64,000 bases of DNA from Flavobacteriales bacterium (GTDB taxonomy: Bacteria; Bacteroidota; Bacteroidia; Flavobacteriales_E; Vicingaceae), in assembly GCA_015075325.1 (NCBI GenBank), contig JABTUP010000006.1, positions 84,239 through 148,238 on the forward strand, written 5' to 3'. A model generated the notes under the pieces. It ran no database searches and was not told the origin of the DNA. It saw nothing but the letters and a program-made list of their open reading frames with translations. The number at the start of each line of letters is the position of its first letter. The stretch's first letter is position 1. The position numbers were made by a program, and so were the translations under genes. Below are positions 52,908-63,000 of this stretch, piece by piece.

Positions 52908-54323
52908 ATGGAAGAGGATTTTGATTCATACAACGACGCCAACGACGAATTAGAGTTATCTAATCGTTTTGAGCAAATGCTCGAAAATGAAGAACATTAT
53001 TTTTTTGATGTTGAAGAATTTGAAGATTTAATCGATTTTTACTTGGATAAAAACGAAATGGAAAAAGCAAAACAAGCTATTGATTTTGCTTTAGAACAAC
53101 ACCCCAATTCTTCGGCACTAAAAATTAAACAAGCACAGTATTTAATAGAAAATCATCAACCCAACAAAGGATTAGAAATTTTAAACGCTCTCGAAAACAT
53201 GGAGCCTTTTAATCCTGAAGTTTACTTAAACAAAGCCAATATTTATAGCCAAATTAGACAGCACCAAAAAGCTATAGAAAATTATTATAAGGCATTAAAA
53301 ATAATCGACGATAAAACCGAAAAAGCAAACATTTATTTTAACATTGCTTTTGAGCACGAAAATTTAGCACAATACGATAAAGCATTGGTTATACTAAAAG
53401 AGTTGTTGCTAGAAAATCCTGAAAACGAGACCGTTTTATACGAAATATCGTTTTGTTACAACTTAAAAAACGACACCGAAAGCAGCATAGAGTTTTTCAA
53501 TAGTTTTATTGATGAACATCCTTATAGTTATTTGGCTTGGTTTAGTTTAGGAATTGCATACAACAAAGCAGAGCTTTACGAAAAAGCAATTGACGCATAC
53601 GATTATGCTTTGGCAATAAAAGAAGATTTTTCGTCGGCTTACTTTAATAAAGCCAATTCGTTGGCAATGCTCGGAAGATACGAAGATGCAATTGCTACTT
53701 TTAAAGAAGCTTCAACTTTTGAAGAACCTGATTCTACTACGTTTTACTATATTGGTGAATGTTACGAGAAACTAGAAGATTACACCAATGCCGAAGATTA
53801 TTACTACAAAGCCATAAATTTAGACCCCTACTATGCCGATGCTTACGCAGGAATAGCAGTAGTTAGCGAATACCAGAAAAAAAATCATGTAGCTGCATTT
53901 TACATACAAAAAGCTATTGATTTGGAAACCAACAATGCTGATTTCTGGTACATTTATGGCGATATTTTATGCAATTTAGCCAACTATGAAGAAGCAATAG
54001 AATGTTTTAATAAAGTAATAGAAATAGATGATGAAAACGAAGAAATTTGGTTAGACTTATCAGAAGCTTATCTTAACTTAGAAAACATAGATAGTGCGTT
54101 AAACGTATTAGAACAAGGATTAGAAAAACAACCAACCAACTACCAAATTATAACACGAAAATCGGCTTTGCTTTTAAAACAAGGCAAAGTACAAAGTGCC
54201 AATGAACAACTTTCCATTGCACTTACCAATCAACCTCAATTGATTGAAGATTTTCTTGATTATTATCCCGAAGCAACAAGTTTCCCTGAAATTTTGCAAA
54301 CAATAGAACATTTTAAAAAATAA
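52908..54323 (+). CDS. TPR-repeat protein, cytoplasmic
   Basis: Encodes 471 residues, made of about 11 to 12 TPR units from residue 40 to 440 (typical lines: AYFNKANSLAMLGRYEDAIATFKEA, FYYIGECYEKLEDYTNAEDYYYKAINLDP, and IWLDLSEAYLNLENIDSALNVLEQGLEKQ). The first 30 residues are very acidic. There is no signal peptide. It is a scaffold for protein interactions; the partner is unknown. It is the first gene of an operon with a 1-bp gap to the phosphosulfolactate synthase gene, followed by a rhodanese and a DUF368 gene, so a link with envelope lipid or sulfonate metabolism is possible but unproven. Confidence 0.92.
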   Translation: MEEDFDSYNDANDELELSNRFEQMLENEEHYFFDVEEFEDLIDFYLDKNEMEKAKQAIDFALEQHPNSSALKIKQAQYLIENHQPNKGLEILNALENMEPFNPEVYLNKANIYSQIRQHQKAIENYYKALKIIDDKTEKANIYFNIAFEHENLAQYDKALVILKELLLENPENETVLYEISFCYNLKNDTESSIEFFNSFIDEHPYSYLAWFSLGIAYNKAELYEKAIDAYDYALAIKEDFSSAYFNKANSLAMLGRYEDAIATFKEASTFEEPDSTTFYYIGECYEKLEDYTNAEDYYYKAINLDPYYADAYAGIAVVSEYQKKNHVAAFYIQKAIDLETNNADFWYIYGDILCNLANYEEAIECFNKVIEIDDENEEIWLDLSEAYLNLENIDSALNVLEQGLEKQPTNYQIITRKSALLLKQGKVQSANEQLSIALTNQPQLIEDFLDYYPEATSFPEILQTIEHFKK

Positions 54324-54324
54324 C

Positions 54325-55107
54325 ATGAATTTCGAATTACCATTTATCCCAAAAAGGGATTCTCAACCAAGAGAAACAGGCTTAACCATGATGATGGACA
54401 AAGGCCTAAGTTGGAGAGAAGCTGAAAATTTTGTTCAATCTTCGGCACATTTAACCGATTTAGTTAAACTTGGTTTTGGAACATCATACGTTAGTAATGA
54501 TTTAGCGAAAAAAATTGCCATTTATAAAGAAGCAGGCTTAAAAGTTTACCTTGGAGGAACACTTTTCGAAGCATTTATTGTTAGAGGTATGTTTGATGAT
54601 TATAGAAAATTGTTAGATAAATTTCAGCTTAACACCTGCGAAGTATCTGATGGTTCGGTTGTTTTGAATCACGAAATAAAATGTGAATACATTTCTACAT
54701 TAGCTAAAGATTTCACCGTATTATCAGAAGTGGGTTCTAAAGAAGCTGGCATTTTAATTAGCCCATCGAAATGGATTAAAATGATGCAAAACGAATTACA
54801 AGCTGGTTCGTGGAAAGTTATTGCAGAAGCCCGAGAAAGTGGAAATGTTGGTATTTACCGACCAAACGGAACTGCCCATGTTGCATTGGTAAATAAAATC
54901 ATTAACAACGTAAAATTGGAAAACATTTTGTGGGAATCTCCAATAAAATCGCAACAAGTTTGGTTTATCAAACAATTTGGAGCAAATGTTAACTTAGGTA
55001 ATATTGCCCCTAATGAAGTTATTCCTTTAGAATGTTTGCGATTAGGTTTAAGAGGCGATACTTTTTTTGAACATCTTCCAAATGAAATAATTGCTGAATT
55101 TAAGTAA
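54325..55107 (+). CDS. Phosphosulfolactate synthase homologue
   Basis: Encodes 260 residues of the phosphosulfolactate synthase (ComA) family, a TIM barrel that adds sulfite to phosphoenolpyruvate. Visible segments are PRETGLTMMMDKGLSWREAE (about 12-31), DLVKLGFGTSYV, VYLGGTLFEAFIVRG, CEVSDGSVVL (substrate loop with Glu and Ser), VLSEVGSKEAG and WKVIAEARESGN with Glu. In methanogens this step opens coenzyme M synthesis; in Bacteroidota the product is unknown, but sulfolactate or cysteate for sulfonolipids is a possibility. It is flanked by the TPR gene (1-bp gap) and the rhodanese gene (7 bp). Confidence 0.9.
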   Translation: MNFELPFIPKRDSQPRETGLTMMMDKGLSWREAENFVQSSAHLTDLVKLGFGTSYVSNDLAKKIAIYKEAGLKVYLGGTLFEAFIVRGMFDDYRKLLDKFQLNTCEVSDGSVVLNHEIKCEYISTLAKDFTVLSEVGSKEAGILISPSKWIKMMQNELQAGSWKVIAEARESGNVGIYRPNGTAHVALVNKIINNVKLENILWESPIKSQQVWFIKQFGANVNLGNIAPNEVIPLECLRLGLRGDTFFEHLPNEIIAEFK

Positions 55108-55114
55108 TACTTAA

Positions 55115-55414
55115 ATGGAAATTTCTGCTCAAACATTAAATGATTATATTTTAAAAGGCAAAAATTTTCAACTCATTGATATTCGTGAAAATTACGAATT
55201 CGAAGCATACAACATAGGCGGAATAAACATTCCAATGGATGAAGTAATGACTAATTTACACCTTTTAGACTTTAAAAAACTCATTGTATTTTGTTGTACG
55301 GAAGGTTTGAAGTCTAAAGCACTCATAAACATTTTAAAAAGAAAAATAGAAAATGCCACAATGTACTCTCTAAAAGGAGGAATTATGAATTATTTCGAAG
55401 AATTTGAAATTTAA
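55115..55414 (+). CDS. Rhodanese-like domain protein
   Basis: Encodes 99 residues, a single rhodanese domain: FQLIDIRENYEFEAYNIGGINIPMDEV (about 19-45) and the active-site region IVFCCTEGLKSKALINIL, with Cys in the C-C-T-E-G-L-K loop near residue 69. The loop has the length of sulfurtransferase-type rhodaneses. It can carry persulfide sulfur; its place beside a PEP-sulfite enzyme gene may reflect sulfur metabolism, which is inference. It is 7 bp after the synthase gene and 2 bp before the PopT gene. The initial ATG at 55115 is well placed. Confidence 0.88.
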   Translation: MEISAQTLNDYILKGKNFQLIDIRENYEFEAYNIGGINIPMDEVMTNLHLLDFKKLIVFCCTEGLKSKALINILKRKIENATMYSLKGGIMNYFEEFEI

Positions 55415-55416
55415 AC

Positions 55417-56343
55417 ATGAATATTATGCAACGCAATATAAAGGATTATTTAATGATTGGTTTAAAAGGAATTGCAATGGGAGCAGCTGATGTTGTTCCT
55501 GGAGTTTCGGGTGGTACAATTGCTTTTATATCAGGCATTTATGAAGAGTTGTTGGAAACCATCAGTAAAGTAAACTTTAATGCATTAAAAGTTTTAAAAC
55601 AAGATGGAATTAAAGCTGCTTGGAATAACATCAATGGAAATTTTTTGGCTGCATTATTATCGGGCATAGCCATTAGCATAATTTCATTAGCAAAATTGAT
55701 TACATACCTAATGGAATTTCATACCGTATTGTTATGGAGTTTCTTTTTTGGATTGATACTTTCTAGCATCTATTTAGTTGGAAAAAAAATAAAACAATGG
55801 AATGTGCCAAAAATAATTTCCTTAATTGTTGGAAGTGCCATTGCATTTTACGTTACTATTTTACCGCCTATGAGTTCTCCTGATGCGTTGTGGTTTATAT
55901 TTTTATCAGGTGCGTTAGCTATTTGTGCAATGATATTACCTGGAATTTCAGGTAGTTTTATTTTATTGTTGTTAGGTTCTTATGAATATGTACTTACCTC
56001 ATTAAAGGATATTAAAATAACTGTAATTGCTGTTTTTGCTGCAGGGTGTATTACCGGTCTTTTATCTTTCTCTAGATTTTTAAATTGGATGTTTAAAAAA
56101 CACCATGATTTAACTGTTGCTTTACTTACAGGCTTTTTAGTTGGATCGCTCAATAAAATTTGGCCATGGAAAGAAGTATTACAAACAAGAATAAATTCTC
56201 ACGGAAAAGAGGTTCCATATATTGAAGAAAATGTTTTTCCTCAACATTTTGATGGAGAACCGCAATTGATGATGTCTTTAGTTATGCTTGTAATAGGGTT
56301 TTCTTTAATTCTTGTAATTGAAAAAATTGCTGAAAAAAAGTAG
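55417..56343 (+). CDS. DUF368 / PopT-type polyprenyl-phosphate transporter
   Basis: Encodes 308 residues (start ATG at 55417; ATG at 55426 is an alternative). It is a polytopic inner-membrane protein with the two repeated glycine motifs of the family: GAADVVPGVSGGTIAFISGI (about 22-41) and MILPGISGSFILLLLGSY (about 170-187). The eight or more hydrophobic segments fit DUF368. DUF368 members (PopT) recently were shown to return undecaprenyl phosphate across the inner membrane, supporting cell-wall synthesis. It is the last gene of the TPR - synthase - rhodanese - popT operon. Confidence 0.88.
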   Translation: MNIMQRNIKDYLMIGLKGIAMGAADVVPGVSGGTIAFISGIYEELLETISKVNFNALKVLKQDGIKAAWNNINGNFLAALLSGIAISIISLAKLITYLMEFHTVLLWSFFFGLILSSIYLVGKKIKQWNVPKIISLIVGSAIAFYVTILPPMSSPDALWFIFLSGALAICAMILPGISGSFILLLLGSYEYVLTSLKDIKITVIAVFAAGCITGLLSFSRFLNWMFKKHHDLTVALLTGFLVGSLNKIWPWKEVLQTRINSHGKEVPYIEENVFPQHFDGEPQLMMSLVMLVIGFSLILVIEKIAEKK

Positions 56344-56514
56344 ATTATTACCTATAAACAACTCCCGATTTTTAAATTAATAACTTGAATAAAAGTTCTT
56401 GCAACTTATATTTATTTTTTGCGTCTATTTGTTTTTAACAATAATTTGTTAAAAATATTATACTTTTACTTTTTAATTAGATTTTTTTCACAAAACTCTT
56501 AAAACAACTAAATT

Positions 56515-57003
56515 ATGAAACTAAAATTAGTTTTAACCACGCTGTGTGTAAGTTTACTATCTTTTTCTTATGCTCAAAAATCAGAACGAGTAATTAAACA
56601 AGCCCCTCCTCATCAATCGATAAATACTTCTCAAACAAGAGTTGTTGATACTATTGGGGTTGATAAATCAAAAACCAAAACACCTCAATTTTCCACTAAG
56701 TCGGTTGACAATACTGTAGCCAACAAAAACAATTCGTTGCTTCAGGAGTTGTATTCAATTGAAGATGAAAGAAACTCCATTGAAAAAAACAATTCTTTAT
56801 CTTCATCAGAAAGAAATGATAGAATAAATAAAATTAATTCGTCATACAATATTAAAAAAGCTGAATTTATGAATTACGTGAATTCTAAAGGTTTTTCAAC
56901 TGTTTCTAAACAAGAACAAAGTTACTTTTTATCTATCCTAAAAAGTGACAACAAAATGTCTGAATACAACAAATACGTTGAATTAATTAAACAATCTAAC
57001 TAA
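56515..57003 (+). CDS. Small secreted helical protein coupled to a giant surface protein
   Basis: Encodes 162 residues. A signal peptide (1-20, ending FSYAQ) is followed by a Thr/Ser/Lys-rich linker (20-70) and a helical part (70-160) with LLQELYSIEDERNSIEKNN and NDRINKINSSYNIKKAEFM, likely coiled coil. There is no lipobox or sorting domain, and no family was recognised. Its stop overlaps the ATG of the giant gene (TAATG, 57001-57005), so translation is coupled. It is probably periplasmic and may help to export or hold the giant protein (inference). Upstream, 56344-56514 has no gene and no clear terminator or promoter. Confidence 0.75.
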   Translation: MKLKLVLTTLCVSLLSFSYAQKSERVIKQAPPHQSINTSQTRVVDTIGVDKSKTKTPQFSTKSVDNTVANKNNSLLQELYSIEDERNSIEKNNSLSSSERNDRINKINSSYNIKKAEFMNYVNSKGFSTVSKQEQSYFLSILKSDNKMSEYNKYVELIKQSN

Positions 57004-60000
57004 TGAGAATAAGATTATACACAACCGTTTTATTAAGCTTTTTTTCATTAACAAAAGCTTCTGCTCAATTAGCCTCAACACCCTGTGCAGCAGGTCCATT
57101 ACCTAACGCATGTGCTCCAAACACTATTAATCTTACCAGTTCATTTACAAACTCTGGAGTAACCAATCCTTCAACCGAAAATGGTGTGGGATGTAGTAGT
57201 GTTGGTAGTAATATTACTGCTGGAAATATATATGATTATGACGCCTGGTACACCACTGTAGTAGATGCAAATGGCGAAGTTAGTGTATATGCCGCTATTG
57301 TTACAGGTGACCCTGTTGTAGGTATATATTCTGGTCCAAACTGTTCTACTTTAACTTTAAGAAGTTGTGATGATGATAGTGGTACAGGATTAGACGCATT
57401 AGCTACAGCAACAGGTTTAACACCTGGAGCAACGGTTTGGATAAGAGTTTGGGATTATAACGGAGGTACTGGAACTTATACCACTACTGCAACTGGTGGA
57501 ACTCCTCCTGCAAATGATAATTGTGCAGCTGCTCAAAATTTAACTGTAAATGCTGCTCCAGTTGCTGGAACAGATTATTGTGCTACGGTAGAAACAAGCG
57601 ATTGGCAAGATTGTGAAGGAAATACTGAAAGTAATGTATGGTACTCGTTTACTATTCCAACCAGTGGTCAAACAACAGTTAATATTACCAATATTTCATG
57701 TTTTGGAAGCGGTAATGGTGTTGATGTAACTATTATGACAGGAAACTGTGCTGCTTTTTCAAGCGTAATTTGTCAACAAGCAATATCTTCTAACTCAGCA
57801 ATAAACTTTACAGGAGTTGGTGGCACAACCTATTATGTTATGGTTGATGGTGACAATGCTGGTGGAGCAAATTCGTTATGTAATTTTAACATTGATGTAG
57901 ATTTAGCATCACCTGTTTGTGGAACAGTTGATTTTCATGCTGAAGAAAATGTTTCTCCATTTAACATTATTTCACCGTTTCCATCAACAATGTCGTGTAC
58001 TGATGATTGGATTTATTTAGCAGCTGATGACACTGTTATATCTGGAAATTATATTAGCCCAGCCTACAACTTTATTGTTACTGGAAATATAGATGGAAAC
58101 GATGAAATTTGGATTTACTCAGGTGGTACTGCAACATTAGGCTCAGGAACAGCAATTTTTGCAAACACTATCCCAAATAGTACTACATACACAGTTTATG
58201 GTGGATGGCTAAGTGCTACAACTCCGTATTATTTAGAACTATGTAATACTTCAGGCAATATTCCTTGGCAAGTTGAAAATGCTGGGAATGGTACTATTCA
58301 TGGAACTGGTACGAGTAATTCAGGAAATGGAAATTGTCAACGATTTGGTCCTTTTTATCCTGATGGTATTGCTACATGGACATCAAATGCCCCAGCAGGC
58401 TCAATAAGTTTAACTACAACAAATGGGTTAACCTATTTTGATCCAGCAGTTGCAGGACCTGGAAGTTATCAAGTTACTTACAATTGGGATGATGAAAATG
58501 GCTGTACAGGTTCTTCTACAAAAACAATTACAGTAACTGCACCATATTCTTTTACTAGTTTAGATTATGCTACAGTTTGTATAAATTCAGGAAATGTTTC
58601 ACCCACATTAGTAGCTGATGCCGGAGGTGTTTATAGTTCTGCAACATTAGGAGCTTCATTAAATACTTCCACAGGAGTAGTTAATTCAAATACAGCTCCT
58701 GTTGGCACTCATACAATTACTTATACACTTGGAACAATGCCTTGTGGCGTAGAAGGTATTGCCACAATCACTATTAACCCAACAATGACCGCTTCTGCAC
58801 CGTCATCAAATCCTATCGTTTGTATTAACACAGCTATAACAAATATTACACACACCACAACATCTGCTACTGGTATTGGTGCTGCTACTGGCTTACCTGC
58901 TGGTGTAACTGCTGGTTTTGCTGGTAATACCATTACCATAAGCGGAACACCTTCAGCTTCAGGAACTTTTAACTACTCTATTCCTTTAACTGGTGGTTGT
59001 GGTACGGTTAACGCTACTGGAACAATAACTGTAAATCCAAATAACACAGTAACTCCTGCATCAAGTTCTCCAACAATTTGTATAAATAATGCTATAACAA
59101 ATATAACTCATACAACAACTGGTGCAACAGGTATTGGTGCTGCTTCTGGTTTACCTGCTGGTGTTAGTGCTAACTGGTCTGGTAATACAATTACAATAAG
59201 TGGCACTCCTTCAACTTCTGGCACTTTCAACTACTCCATTCCTTTAACAGGAGGTTGTGGTACGGTTAACGCTACTGGAACTATTACCGTGACACCAAAC
59301 AACACCGTAACCCCAGCCTCAAGTTCTCCAACAGTATGTATCAACACTGCAATAACAAACATTACACATACAACAACTGGTGCTACAGGCATTGGAGCAG
59401 CAACAGGCTTACCAGCAGGTGTCTCAGTAGGGTTTGCAGGAAACACCATTACGATAAGCGGAACACCTACAGCAAGTGGAACCTTCAACTACTCTATTCC
59501 TTTAACAGGAGGTTGTGGAACAGTTAATGCTACAGGTACTATTACTGTTACACCATTAGACAATGCTTCTTTCGCTTATTCTGGTAATACTTATTGTTTA
59601 ACAGGAACAAATCCTACTCCAATTTCGATAAACACTCCCGGAGGTGTATTCAGCATCAGCGGAGTTGGTGTTATTAATTCTAGCACTGGTCAAATAAATT
59701 TAGCCGCTAGTGGTTTAGGAACATTTACTATTACCTATAACACTGCTATTTTAGGAAATCCATGTCCAAATATTTATACTACAGATATTACAATAACAGC
59801 TGCACCAAGTGCTACATTTAGCTATAATTCGGCTGCATTTTGTCAAAATGCTGCTGCTCCAATTCTTTCATTTGGAGCTGGATCAAGTGCTGGTGTATTT
59901 AGTTCTTCTCCTGGAGGTCTATCATTAAACACTTCGAATGGAGCAATTACCTTATCAACTAGTACTCCAGGCGTTTATACTGTTTATAATACCATTGCAG

Positions 60001-63000
60001 CGTCTGGAGGATGTGCTCAAGCAATAGATTCTACTTCTATAACCATTAATCCAAACGCAACAATTAACTTAACATCAGCAGGATCTACTACTAATCAAAC
60101 ATTATGTATAAATACTCCTATTACTAACATTACCTATGCAATAGGAGGTGGTGGAACAGGTGCAGGAGTTACAGGCTTACCTGCAGGTGTAAATGGTTCA
60201 TTTGGAGCAGGAGTTTTTACTATAAGTGGAACACCATCAGCAAGTGGAACTTTTAATTATACTGTTACAACTACAGGAACTTGCGGACAAGTAAGTAGCG
60301 TTGGAACTATTACAGTTACACCTGATAATACAGTAACTCCAGCGTCTTCTTCTCCAACATTGTGTATCAATACTTCAATGACAAACATTACACATACAAC
60401 AACTGGTGCAACAGGTATTGGTGTTGCTACAGGCTTACCTGCTGGTGTAAATGCTAACTGGTCTGGTAACACCATAACTATAAGCGGTACACCAACAGCT
60501 TCAGGAACATTTAACTACTCTATTCCATTAACAGGAGGTTGTGGAACTGTTAACGCAACTGGAACTATTATTGTAACTCCTGATAATACTGTAACTCCAG
60601 CTTCAAGTTCTCCAACAGTATGTATCAATAACGCTATAACAAATATTACACATACGACTACTGGTGCTACAGGCATTGGTGCTCCTTCTGGCTTACCCGC
60701 TGGTGTGACAGCTGGTTTTGCTGGCAATACCATTACCATAAGCGGAACGCCAACAGTTTCAGGAACTTTTAACTACTCTATTCCATTAACTGGTGGTTGT
60801 GGAACTATTAATGCTACTGGTGTTATTACTGTTAATCCAGAAAACACAGTAACTCCAGCCTCAAGTTCTCCAACGGTTTGTATTAATACAGCTATAACCA
60901 ACATTACACACACTACTACAGATGCTACAGGTATTGGTACAGCTTCTGGTTTACCTGCTGGTGTTAGTGCAAGCTGGTTTGGTAATACCATTACCATAAG
61001 TGGAATACCAACAGCTTCTGGCACTTTCAACTACTCTATTCCATTAACAGGTGGTTGTGGTACGGTTAGTGCAACTGGAACGATAACTGTTAATCCTGAT
61101 ATGACAGTAACACCAGCATCTTCATCCCCAACAGTATGTATCAACACAGCAATAACAAATATTACACATACTACTACTAGTGCTACAGGTATTGGTGCAG
61201 CTACAGGTTTACCTGCTGGTGTAACAGCTGGTTTTGCGGGTAATACCATTACCATAAGTGGTACACCAACAGCAAGTGGTACTTTTAACTACACTATTCC
61301 TTTAACAGGAGGTTGTGGAACAATTAACGCAACTGGAACGATAACTGTTAATCCAGATATGACAGTAACACCAGCCTCTTCATCACCAACCGTTTGTATC
61401 AATACAGCAATAACAAACATTACACATACTACAACAGGAGCAACAGGTATTGGTGCAGCTACAGGCTTACCTGCTGGTGTAACTGCTGGTTTTGCTGGTA
61501 ATACCATTACCATAAGTGGTACACCAACAGCAAGTGGTACTTTCAACTACACTACTCCTTTAACTGGAGGGTGTGGAACAATTAACGCAACAGGAACATT
61601 TACTGTAACTCCAAACAATACGGTATCTCCTGCTTCAAGTTCACCAACAGTATGTATCAATATTGCGATGACAAACATTACACATACTACTACTGGAGCA
61701 ACAGGTATTGGTGCAGCTACAGGCTTACCTGCTGGTGTAACTGCTGGCTTTGCTGGTAATACCATTACCATAAGCGGTACACCAACAGCAAGTGGTACTT
61801 TTAACTATACCATTCCTTTAACTGGTGGTTGTGGTACTGTTAACGCAACAGGAACAATTACTGTTAACCCAGATCCAACCATTGGAATAACAACAGCGTC
61901 AGAGTGTGAGAACATCACAGGTTCGGGAGAAGCTTTAAATATAGATGTAACAGCATTAGAAACTGCAATTAATGCTACAGCAAACATTACTTGGTATACA
62001 GACAATACCTATACAACCTCTTATAATCCAACCAATGAAACAGTAAGCAATGGAGAAGTATTTTACTTTGAAGTAGAACTTAATGGATGTATTGTTCAAG
62101 GCACCATTACTTATTCTGTTTCAGGTAACATTGTTCTCAACGACCCTACCCCAGAGTTCTGTGAAGATGTTTTAGGGGGAGGAAGCGTTACAAATGTTGA
62201 TTTAACAACATTCAACAACAGTGTTTTTGCAGGAGCGACAAGTTATACTTGGGCTACAGGACCAACAGGAGTTACTATAAACGATGGTGACAGTATTAAT
62301 GTACAAGTACAACAAGGAAGTTGTCCTACTGTTGATATATTTGTACACTTTACAGTTAACCCATTACCTACAGCTACGATAAGCGGAGGAGGAACTATCT
62401 GTGCAGGCGATGCTATTCCAGATGTTACCATAACATTAACAGGAACAGGACCTTGGTCGGTAACCTATACCGATGGAACAACCCCAGTTACGATAAATCC
62501 AGCAACTTCACCAGCAACATTAAGTGGATTAGCAGACGGAACCTATACCGTAACTGCTGTATCAGATAATAATTGTACAGGAACATTTAGTGGTTCAGCA
62601 ACTGTTTTAACCAATCCACTTCCAACAGCTATCGACCAAACACCACAAGTTTGTGAAGACGCCTCAACACCAGGAAGTGCAGCAGGAGTTGATTTAACAG
62701 CATTAAATGGTTCTATTGATGGAGGAGCAGGAAATACATTAACATGGTATTCAGATGTGAACTTAACCACACCAGTAGCAACACCAAACAGTACAACAGT
62801 AAATGATAACGATGTGTATTATGTATTGGTTGACAACGGAACATGTTCAGATACTGCAATGGTAACTTACGATGTAACAAGCACTATTACACTAACAGCA
62901 CAAACTCCTGCTTTATGTGAAGATGCTGCAGGAAGCGGTACAGTTGCCAATGTTGATTTAACAAGCTACAACAACGCTATCTATAGTGGAGGAGCTATGT

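Noticed and set aside
58818..61907. Regular direct repeats that might suggest a CRISPR array
   Set aside because: The repeat unit is 258 bp, lies wholly in a coding frame, and has no unique spacers; it is a protein domain array.
58721..62770. Many open frames of 62-85 codons on the minus strand across the repeat array, all with VMVLPAKPAVTPAGKP-like sequence
   Set aside because: They repeat with the same 258-bp period as the sense gene and arise from its Thr/Gly/Ala codon use. No start signals or independent conservation; shadows of the giant gene.
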